DNA of 21,957 nucleotides from Nitrospira sp. (lineage in GTDB: Bacteria; Nitrospirota; Nitrospiria; Nitrospirales; Nitrospiraceae). Within the stretch, counting starts at the first letter, position 1. The number at the start of each line of letters is the position of its first letter. This document shows, one piece after another, positions 7,885 to 14,285 of this stretch. The position numbers were made by a program, and so were the translations under genes. The DNA lies in assembly GCA_025360665.1 (NCBI GenBank), contig JANYBU010000121.1:1-21957 (forward strand). The letters are read 5' to 3'. Under the pieces are notes generated by a model that was not told the origin of the DNA, made no database searches, and saw nothing but the letters and a program-made list of their open reading frames with translations.

Positions 7885-9033
7885 TCAAGTTTCTTCCCTT
7901 CGATCATCGAGCGTTGCTAAGGTCAGCGCTACCGAGTTCTGTTCGTGTAGCGCGCCGACGATGGTGACCGGCGTCCCCTTCTCGACTCGGTCATAGAGAA
8001 GGGCCATTTGCGGATTGTCTAGCATGACACTCCCCAATGTTTGGGCCATCAGTTCATTCTCAACTCCGTGGATTTCGATTTGTCCCCCGATGGCTATCGA
8101 TGGCGGGATCTGTCCCGTCTTCCGCCCGAGCTGGTAACGTCGTCGATCGTCTTCGTTGGGATAGTCGAGAACCAAGGCCCGGTAAAACTGAGTCTGCCCC
8201 TGCCCGCGCTTGTTGCTGATCCGATAGCGACCTTCCGGGGTGGCGCCGTCGCCCTGGTGCAGCTTCTCTCGAATGCCATTGAACCCAAGCCGGACGGGGT
8301 ATGACAGCACCTTCTTTCCGTTTCTGTAGAGGGTCAGCACTCGATCCGCCTTGTTGATGATAATCGCCGAGGCTCGATGAATATGTGACCAGGTGATGGT
8401 GTCCTGGGCCATCTGTTGCCATCGGCTGATTCGATCACGATCGGCGTACCGCCCCAATTCGCTGATCAGTATGGCCGCTTGCGTCGTCAGATTCTGCGCA
8501 GCCTGGTCAGACGCGTCGAGAGAACGGTCGTACCGACCCTGTTCATAGAACGCATGGGCCTGCTTCATGAGTAGGTCGGTTTCAACGGGTTTCTGTCCCA
8601 ACACGAGCCGACTATCGATGGCACTGACTTGCTGGGTCATCATCCGGAATCGATCCTCGACCCGGGCGATCTTGTCTTCGGCTGAGCGGCGGAGCGATTC
8701 ACGTTCCTTCGTGAGGCGGGCGACCGTGTGGGACCCTTCTTCTTGTAGCCGGCGAAGGGCAACTTCCAAGTCGTTGGGCTCCCACGGCCAACGGATCAGA
8801 TCTTCATCGGCCTGGGCACGAGCTTTTAGGGCCATCCACTGGTGTGCGAACTGGGTATAGTCGGTCGGCGAGAATTCAGCTGCCCGTAATTCCATCAAGT
8901 CTCGATCGATGTTCTCAACCGCCTCGATCACGTCTTGAGGCACAGCCTCCACGCAGCCAGAGAGGGAGCCGGCTAGCGCCAAGGCTCCCCATCCCAAGAT
9001 CGCCCATGTGAGTCGAGGAGAATGGCTAAGCAT
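7885..9033 (-). CDS. YkuD-fold (L,D-transpeptidase-like) lipoprotein lacking the catalytic cysteine
   Basis: The 382-residue protein has a lipoprotein signal peptide: a hydrophobic segment at 9-24 and the lipobox LSGC with C27, so it should be a lipid-anchored envelope protein. Residues about 85-200 are helical and charged, probably coiled coil. A YkuD domain spans about 221-360 with LYRNGKKVLSYPV, GDGATPEGRY (261-270), ALVLDYPNEDDRRR and IEIHG (H322). Active members carry S/T-x-G-C after this His; here the stretch is TLGSVML, with S335 where the Cys belongs. The only Cys in the protein is C27, so L,D-transpeptidase chemistry looks impossible. It may be a peptidoglycan-binding or regulatory pseudoenzyme. 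The start overlaps the end of the 73-aa ORF by 8 bases. Confidence 0.85.
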   Translation of the reverse strand: MLSHSPRLTWAILGWGALALAGSLSGCVEAVPQDVIEAVENIDRDLMELRAAEFSPTDYTQFAHQWMALKARAQADEDLIRWPWEPNDLEVALRRLQEEGSHTVARLTKERESLRRSAEDKIARVEDRFRMMTQQVSAIDSRLVLGQKPVETDLLMKQAHAFYEQGRYDRSLDASDQAAQNLTTQAAILISELGRYADRDRISRWQQMAQDTITWSHIHRASAIIINKADRVLTLYRNGKKVLSYPVRLGFNGIREKLHQGDGATPEGRYRISNKRGQGQTQFYRALVLDYPNEDDRRRYQLGRKTGQIPPSIAIGGQIEIHGVENELMAQTLGSVMLDNPQMALLYDRVEKGTPVTIVGALHEQNSVALTLATLDDRREET

Positions 9034-9247
9034 ATGGCAAGTCTACCTTACTTCGCTTTATTGCGGCAGAGGGTCTTCCTTTTCCGATCATGGCAAGGGC
9101 TGCCTCGACTTCTCGGGAAACGGCCGGACTCTTATCATGAATGGCTTTCGCCTTAGTGTGTACGGTCGGATAGCCTGCTGTGTCGATTGCCCTCTGCACC
9201 TGATTGAGAGATAACTTAACGCATCCGGTTGAACTTGAAAGAGTCAT
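9026..9247 (-). CDS. Hypothetical small protein (73 aa), overlapping the YkuD lipoprotein start
   Basis: This ORF starts at an ATG that shares 4 bases (ATGA) with the stop of the next upstream ORF, and ends with TAG 8 bases inside the YkuD lipoprotein gene. Such chained overlaps are typical of translationally coupled operons. The product is soluble-looking, with a probable helix SREVEAALAMIGKG and a basic end. No family is recognised and there is no ribosome site of its own. Coding status is inferred mainly from the overlaps. Confidence 0.4.
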   Translation of the reverse strand: MTLSSSTGCVKLSLNQVQRAIDTAGYPTVHTKAKAIHDKSPAVSREVEAALAMIGKGRPSAAIKRSKVDLPYA

Positions 9248-9447
9248 TTGTGTGCTCGCAACCCACTGATTCGTAATGAGGCCGGTTTTCGTTTCACGTT
9301 TAAGTCGGAGACACCTCGACCTCTACGAAACGCCGCGTTGCCATTAGCTTCCAGAGCGGGCACCAGTTTTCTACGGACGTTACTAATTTCCTTCCTCTCA
9401 AAAAAAGCCGACGGAGAGTCAACGTTCAACTCATGTTCGATTTTCAT
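9244..9447 (-). CDS. Hypothetical small basic protein (67 aa) at the head of the minus-strand cluster
   Basis: The start MKIEHELNVD is chosen because GGAAGAG lies 5 bases before its ATG; the frame extends 24 codons further upstream without a better site. The 67 residues are basic (many Arg and Lys) with no membrane segment or known motif. Its TGA overlaps the ATG of the 73-aa ORF. It is the first gene left of the divergent intergenic region. Its function is unknown. Confidence 0.4.
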   Translation of the reverse strand: MKIEHELNVDSPSAFFERKEISNVRRKLVPALEANGNAAFRRGRGVSDLNVKRKPASLRISGLRAHK

Positions 9448-9740
9448 TGGCGCTCTTCCACGCAAGATGGTGAGTGTTCTAGTTAATGCGCAAGGGTAAT
9501 GCCAGGAACGGCATAACAAGGGCTGGGAGGAATCTGAGCTGTTACAGCAATATAGCGATGTGAAAGATTGCGAGGCTCACGAAACCCTGGGGCAATCTAG
9601 TCTGTCAGCGACATAATCGCCTCAATACGAAAGAGTTATCAATGGGTTAGGACTGCTGTCCCTCGGGGTATAAGCAGGCCGCAGGAAAACTATGTTGGCA
9701 CGCGAGAAATTCGAGGGTCCGCGCGTGTAGCACAAGCCCA

Positions 9741-9801
9741 GTCTGTCCGGTCTATCTGGTTAGTCTCATTCAAGCAAACAAACCAGACAGATCGAACAGA
9801 C
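9741..9801. repeat. Imperfect inverted repeat, 21-bp arms with a 19-base loop
   Basis: The arm at 9741-9761 matches the reverse complement of 9781-9801 at 18 of 21 positions. The arms are built from TCTG/TCTA-like units (GTCTGTCCGGTCTATCTGG). As RNA or single-stranded DNA it would fold into a long hairpin. No T-run follows, so it is not an obvious intrinsic terminator. It may be a copy of a dispersed genome repeat. Confidence 0.65.
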
Positions 9802-9907
9802 CAAATGAACAATACAGGCTGGTAGACTTTTGAGCATCCTGCTAGAGAGTATGTACATCATGATGGTCTAGGGCAAGGTGATCGTTCCTGAATGGATAGC
9901 ACGTAAT

Positions 9908-9936
9908 TTGACAGGGTCTCACCTCGTCCCTATAAT
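9908..9936 (+). promoter_or_regulatory. Consensus sigma-70 promoter for rpmH
   Basis: TTGACA at 9908-9913 and TATAAT at 9931-9936 are perfect -35 and -10 hexamers with the ideal 17-base spacer. The transcript would begin near 9943, giving a leader of about 35 bases before rpmH. This is the strongest promoter sequence I see in the window and fits the high demand for a ribosomal protein. Confidence 0.88.
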
Positions 9937-9978
9937 GTTGCGTTCATCCGTGAGTCTTTTTAGGCAAGGAGTGATCGC

Positions 9979-10116
9979 ATGTCGTTTACATCTGCGCAGC
10001 CATCGAACCTCAAGAAAAAACGCGAGCATGGATTCCGTAAACGGATGAGCACGAAGAATGGCCGGAAGGTCTTGGCTCGTCGTCGCGCGAAGGGGCGGGC
10101 CCGCTTGACCGTATAG
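9979..10116 (+). CDS. rpmH: Large-subunit ribosomal protein L34 (bL34)
   Basis: This 45-residue, extremely basic protein is a structural part of the 50S subunit. It has the L34 signature: QPSNLKKKREHGFRKRM, then STKNGRKVLARRRAKGRARL. AAGGAG at 9966-9971 precedes the ATG by 7 bases. The length is typical (44-46 residues). As in many bacteria it is followed by rnpA, yidD and yidC. A short leader and a perfect-consensus promoter lie upstream. dnaA, a frequent neighbour, is not upstream here. Confidence 0.95.
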   Translation: MSFTSAQPSNLKKKREHGFRKRMSTKNGRKVLARRRAKGRARLTV

Positions 10117-10286
10117 GCTAAGCGACGCTGGCTAGGGCTTCGCGAAGGAATCTTCGCCCTCCGTAACGTGCCCCAGACAAGGTAGTTCCCTATACAGGAT
10201 GACGGTGTGTGGTCATGACCGAGTCTGGAGATCTGGTCTCGAAGGAGAAGTCCTGTGCAAGCTGGCCTTCTCACAGGATAATGGCG

Positions 10287-10649
10287 ATGCCGCAGGGTGG
10301 CGGTGACAGGGATCTGTTCCTGAAACGTAGCCGCGACATCGAGTACGCCAAGCAGCACGGCCGTCGCATCTCGACGGCCCTGTTTAATGTGGTGATTTGC
10401 CGGACTGACGTGAGTGGCAGCCGGGTCGGTATTGTGGTGGGGAAGCGATTCGGGGGAGCCGTCAGCCGAAATCTGGTGAAGCGCTTGTTTCGGGAGCTCA
10501 CGCGTCAGCTGCGCGGTCAACTGCTCCCTGGGCACGCCCTTGTGGTCTTCCCCAAGCGGGATTCGATTGCGCAGCCGTTTGCCGTCTTGAAAGAGGCATG
10601 GCTGTCGTCGCTCCAGCGCCAACGGCTGTTTTGCGTCCATGAGGACTAG
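10287..10649 (+). CDS. rnpA: Ribonuclease P protein component
   Basis: RnpA is the protein cofactor of the RNase P ribozyme, which matures tRNA 5' ends. I choose the ATG at 10287 (120 residues, the usual size) because AGGA lies 8 bases upstream. The frame is open from a GTG at 10209 (146 residues), but that N-terminus is unlike RnpA. FLKRSRDIEYAKQHGRRIS corresponds to the family's N-terminal region. RVGIVVGKRFGGAVSRNLVKRLFRE is the core RNA-binding helix region. The usual RNR motif reads RNL here (residues 61-63), while the following KR and RE are kept. It ends 3 bases before yidD. Confidence 0.92.
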   Translation: MPQGGGDRDLFLKRSRDIEYAKQHGRRISTALFNVVICRTDVSGSRVGIVVGKRFGGAVSRNLVKRLFRELTRQLRGQLLPGHALVVFPKRDSIAQPFAVLKEAWLSSLQRQRLFCVHED

Positions 10650-10652
10650 CGT

Positions 10653-10862
10653 GTGCCAGTGCTGTCTCTTTCTCTGCTTGGCGGCTATCGATATTGGATC
10701 TCGCCGTTCCTTAGGCCAGCCTGCCGTTGTGAGCCGACCTGCTCCCACTATGCGAGTGCCGTAATCGGTCGGGATGGGATGGTCAGCAAACGGCAGCTCG
10801 CGACCTGCCGTTTGCTGAAATGTCACCCGTTTCATCCTGGGGGAATGGGTTCTGTGAAGTAG
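10653..10862 (+). CDS. yidD: Membrane protein insertion efficiency factor YidD
   Basis: YidD is a small membrane-associated protein that assists insertion of proteins by YidC. The 69 residues contain the family pattern: GGYRYWISPF, CRCEPTCSHYA (24-34), and RLLKCHPFHPGG near the end, with the conserved cysteines. An amphipathic N-terminal helix fits membrane association. The start is GTG, 3 bases after the rnpA stop; another GTG begins 2 bases earlier in a different frame. The order rnpA-yidD-yidC is conserved widely. Confidence 0.93.
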   Translation: MPVLSLSLLGGYRYWISPFLRPACRCEPTCSHYASAVIGRDGMVSKRQLATCRLLKCHPFHPGGMGSVK

Positions 10863-10899
10863 TCGGGTCTTAATTGTTCATATCGGGTAACGGTCTATT

Positions 10900-12597
10900 A
10901 TGGATAAACGCGTTGTCATCTTTCTCATTTTGTCGGTAGTGCTCATCCTGGGATATGACGTGGTCCTCAAGAAGATGGGGTGGCTTCCTGAGTCGCTTCC
11001 TGCTCAGGACGGAGCTGACCCGGGCTCCTCTTCCGTGGAGCGCGGGTCAGCTCCCGCGCTCGTGACAGGCAAGGACAGCGGTTCGACCGGTCTGAGCGTC
11101 CCAACCCAATCGGGTCCAAAGTCCGCCGGTCCCTCGTCGGATATTTCGCCATCAACATTGGAACAGACGGTGACGGTTGAAACGGATCTGGTTCGAGTCG
11201 GACTGTCGAATCGGGGTGGGGTAATTCGAAGTTGGGAGCTGAAGCGATACCATACGCCGCCCCCCGAAAAGAAGCCGGTGCAACTCGTCTATCAAGAGGG
11301 GAAGTTCAAAGGCCCACTCTCGATTACGGTGGCGAATGCCGACACCGACAAGACGATTCGAGAAGGCCTCTATAATATTGAGAAAGATTTCACCACTCTC
11401 GATGCCTCGCATCCCGTTGGACATGTCACGATGCAGTTCCACGATCCAGCCACCCATCTCGGTGTGGAGAAACGGCTGACCTTTCATCACGATAGTTATG
11501 TGGTGGATGTATCGGTCGCCATGGAGGGCGTGACCGAACCCTATGATGTCGTGTTGGGGACTAATTTCGGTATCGTGGAATGGGGTAGTGGGTTCATCGG
11601 TGTGATCGGATCGGCCTCGCAGGTTGACGACAAAGTCGAAAAGGAGATGCCAGATAAGGAACTTGAGCGCAAGGGGGCGGTTCAGTGGGCCGCATTGCAC
11701 GATAAGTACTTTGTATCGGTGTTGATACCAAAACAGGGTACGGCCGCGCTGGCCAAGAATGAAGGCACTAAGGACAATAAGATCGTGTCGGCTGGGGTGC
11801 GGATGGTCGCGTCCTCGGTTGCGCTTCAGCTGTATGCAGGCCCGAAGGAATATGACATGCTCCGCTCGTTGAACGTGGGCCTAGAAGATACGATCGATTT
11901 CGGATTCTTCATCTTCGGCAGTTGGACTGTTGTGAAGTCGGTCGCCAAGCCGATCTTTTATGTGCTGCGATTCATCCATGACTATGCCTATAACTATGGG
12001 GTCACCATCATCCTGCTGACGATGGCGATCAAGCTGTTATTTGTGCCGCTGCAATACAAGAGCTACAAGTCGATGAGAATGATGCGGCTGATCCAACCCA
12101 AGATCAAAGAAGTCCAGGAGAAATATAAGGGTGACCGCGACCGTCTGAACAAAGAGCTAATGAAGCTGTATAAGGATCAGAAAGTGAATCCGCTGGGCGG
12201 CTTTCTCCCGATGATCTTGCAGATGCCGGTCTTCGTGGCCCTGTTCAATGTCCTCTACACGACGATCGATTTGCGCCAGGCCCCTTTCATGCTCTGGATT
12301 ACCGATTTGTCGGTGCAGGATCCCTACTATGTGTTGCCGGTGATCATGGGGGTGACGATGTTTATCCAACAGAAGATCACGCCCACCACGATGGATCCGG
12401 CACAGGCGAAGATCATGATGGTACTCCCGGTGGGCATGACATTCCTGTTCGTAAATTTTCCTGCGGGCCTTGTGTTGTATTGGGTGACGAACAATGCCCT
12501 GACCATCTCCCAGCAATTGATCACGGATCGTTTTCTATTTCGCAACAAGGCATTCGTCGCGGCAGGGGCCGAGCAGGGTGGCGGCACGAACGCGTAG
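10900..12597 (+). CDS. yidC: Membrane protein insertase YidC
   Basis: YidC inserts and folds inner-membrane proteins, alone or with SecYEG. The 565-residue protein has the Gram-negative layout: an N-terminal membrane helix (VVIFLILSVVLILGYDVV), a periplasmic P1 domain of about 60-330 residues after a low-complexity Ser/Gly/Pro linker, and a C-terminal five-helix core. The core is marked by QPKIKEVQEKYKGDRDRL, KVNPLGGFLPMILQMPVFVAL and NFPAGLVLYWVTNN. In the first core helix the hydrophilic-groove position held by Arg in E. coli (FIVRGIMYPL) is Lys here (MAIKLLFVPL), a common variant in other phyla. Only a weak ribosome site precedes the ATG. Confidence 0.97.
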   Translation: MDKRVVIFLILSVVLILGYDVVLKKMGWLPESLPAQDGADPGSSSVERGSAPALVTGKDSGSTGLSVPTQSGPKSAGPSSDISPSTLEQTVTVETDLVRVGLSNRGGVIRSWELKRYHTPPPEKKPVQLVYQEGKFKGPLSITVANADTDKTIREGLYNIEKDFTTLDASHPVGHVTMQFHDPATHLGVEKRLTFHHDSYVVDVSVAMEGVTEPYDVVLGTNFGIVEWGSGFIGVIGSASQVDDKVEKEMPDKELERKGAVQWAALHDKYFVSVLIPKQGTAALAKNEGTKDNKIVSAGVRMVASSVALQLYAGPKEYDMLRSLNVGLEDTIDFGFFIFGSWTVVKSVAKPIFYVLRFIHDYAYNYGVTIILLTMAIKLLFVPLQYKSYKSMRMMRLIQPKIKEVQEKYKGDRDRLNKELMKLYKDQKVNPLGGFLPMILQMPVFVALFNVLYTTIDLRQAPFMLWITDLSVQDPYYVLPVIMGVTMFIQQKITPTTMDPAQAKIMMVLPVGMTFLFVNFPAGLVLYWVTNNALTISQQLITDRFLFRNKAFVAAGAEQGGGTNA

Positions 12598-12844
12598 GCG
12601 CCTCTCGGTACGCTGCCCGCTACAATACAGGTCCACTGATAATGAGAGCGGCCACCTAGCAGAATGCTGAAACAGTCCGCCAGCGACTAAGCGCACGACG
12701 GGCAGGCCTAGCGCGACACGCAAGCCATGGTTCCGAGTGTCGGGCCTATCCCGCTAGTCTCGCGTCCCGTTGTTCCAGTTGTGCAGGCCATCGAAGTCTG
12801 CTGTGCCGAAAGGTTATGCCGCGCCTGCTAGTGAAAGAGTCGTC

Positions 12845-14272
12845 ATGCATGGAGGGCTCGAAGATACGATCTGTGCCATTGCCACGCCCGCAGGCGAGGG
12901 TGGCATTGGGATCGTTCGGCTGAGTGGCCCTCAGGCGCTTGTCGTCGCTTCCCAAGTTGTTCGGTTGCGGTCTGGTCATCCCCTCTCATCGGTTTCCTCG
13001 CATTCACTACATCTTGCCGATCTTGTGATTCCTGCGTCGGGCAAGCGGGAAGAGGCGAGAGTCGTTCATAAACGCCCACCTGTATCGGGCCTCCTCGATG
13101 AGGCGCTCGTGGTTTATATGAAGGCTCCACGGTCGTTTACGGCAGAGGATGTGGTGGAGATTCAGTCTCATGGCGGGGCGTTGGTGCTTGGGATGGTCTG
13201 TACGGTCTGTATCGAGTCCGGTGCACGGATGGCGGAGCCGGGAGAGTTTACGAAGCGGGCCTTTCTCAACGGGCGGTTGGATCTCTCCCAGGCGGAAGCG
13301 GTACTCGATACAATCAGGGCCACATCATCCGCCGGATTGAACATCGCTCAGCGCCAGCTGCGGGGTGATCTCGCTCGGGAGGTGGAACAGGCTCGGACCT
13401 CTCTCCTGACGGTGTTGGCCCATGTGGAGGCAGGGATCGATTTTGTGGGTGAAGATATTTCTTTTCTTCAACGTGATGAACTGGTGCGTATCGTAGGGGC
13501 GGCGTGTGCCGTGGTTCAGAAACTGGAAGCGACGGCGCAGGAGGGACGGATCTTGCGGGAAGGGGCGCGCGTCGTCATCCTTGGCCGCCCGAATGTCGGC
13601 AAGTCCAGCTTGTTGAACCGTCTCCTGAGGGAAGAACGGGCGATTGTGACGGCCATTCCTGGGACAACGAGGGATGTGATTGAGGAATCCATCGATCTTG
13701 ACGGAGTGATGATTCGTTTAATTGATACGGCAGGCTTGCGGGAAACCGAAGATATAGTCGAGCAGGAAGGGATTAAACGGACGCGTGCCGCACAGGACGA
13801 GGCGGACCTCTTGTTAGTGGTGATGGATGGGAGTGTGCCCCTCACGAGCGATGATCGGGAACTCTTGAGTGCGGTCAGAAATCTCAAGCATGTGGTGGTG
13901 CTGAACAAGGCGGATCTTGCCGATACTGTGGAGACGGACTCCGCCCTTGTGGGGCATCGGGTGTACGCTATTTCGGCGAAGACAGGTTTGGGGGTTGAGA
14001 TGGTGAAGTCGGCTCTTCGTGCCCAGCTAGTGTCCAGAGGCTTTGAGGCAGCGGAGAGTGTCACGGTGACGAACGTGCGACATCGTGACGCATTGCGCCG
14101 GGCTGGTGAATCCTTGGGCCAGGCTCTTGAGTCTGTGCAGTGTGGGATGGCTGGGGAGCTTGTCTCGATCGATGTTCGCGCTGCAGCCGACGCGCTCGGA
14201 GAAATTACGGGCGCTATTACGACGGACGAGATTCTTGGTCGGATCTTTTCAGAATTCTGTATCGGCAAGTAG
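12845..14272 (+). CDS. mnmE: tRNA U34 carboxymethylaminomethyl synthesis GTPase MnmE
   Basis: MnmE is a GTPase that, with MnmG, installs the aminomethyl-type group at C5 of wobble uridine 34. I place the start at MHGGLEDTICAIATP (475 residues); the open frame runs 25 codons further but does not look like MnmE. The N-terminal domain has GGIGIVRLSGP and AEPGEFTKRAFLNGRLDLSQAEAV. The G domain shows GRPNVGKSS (247-255), GTTRD (273-277), DTAGLRE (294-300) and NKAD. The C-terminus is the canonical FCIGK, whose Cys is conserved. mnmG begins 13 bases after its stop. The ribosome site is weak. Confidence 0.96.
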   Translation: MHGGLEDTICAIATPAGEGGIGIVRLSGPQALVVASQVVRLRSGHPLSSVSSHSLHLADLVIPASGKREEARVVHKRPPVSGLLDEALVVYMKAPRSFTAEDVVEIQSHGGALVLGMVCTVCIESGARMAEPGEFTKRAFLNGRLDLSQAEAVLDTIRATSSAGLNIAQRQLRGDLAREVEQARTSLLTVLAHVEAGIDFVGEDISFLQRDELVRIVGAACAVVQKLEATAQEGRILREGARVVILGRPNVGKSSLLNRLLREERAIVTAIPGTTRDVIEESIDLDGVMIRLIDTAGLRETEDIVEQEGIKRTRAAQDEADLLLVVMDGSVPLTSDDRELLSAVRNLKHVVVLNKADLADTVETDSALVGHRVYAISAKTGLGVEMVKSALRAQLVSRGFEAAESVTVTNVRHRDALRRAGESLGQALESVQCGMAGELVSIDVRAAADALGEITGAITTDEILGRIFSEFCIGK

Positions 14273-14285
14273 GAAAAGGTTGAAC

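Larger units (their letters stand above)
9448..9978. other. Divergent intergenic region (531 bp), strand-switch point
   Basis: Minus-strand genes leave to the left and the rpmH cluster leaves to the right. The region holds the rpmH promoter and an imperfect inverted repeat, described separately. I looked for DnaA boxes (TTATCCACA-like) and saw no good match; GTTATCAATG near 9635 is poor. No tRNA or convincing ORF was seen. It is a natural place to test for a replication origin, but the sequence does not establish one. Confidence 0.6.

Noticed and set aside
9448..9978. A defined oriC
   Set aside because: No convincing DnaA boxes or unwinding element could be identified by eye; kept only as a question.
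9960..10835. Long minus-strand open frame (291 codons) opposite rpmH, rnpA and yidD
   Set aside because: It is antisense to three conserved genes and has no family motif or ribosome site; its openness follows from the GC-rich codons of the real genes.
13516..14268. 250-codon Ser/Arg-rich minus-strand frame within mnmE
   Set aside because: It is the antisense shadow of the MnmE G domain, with low-complexity composition.
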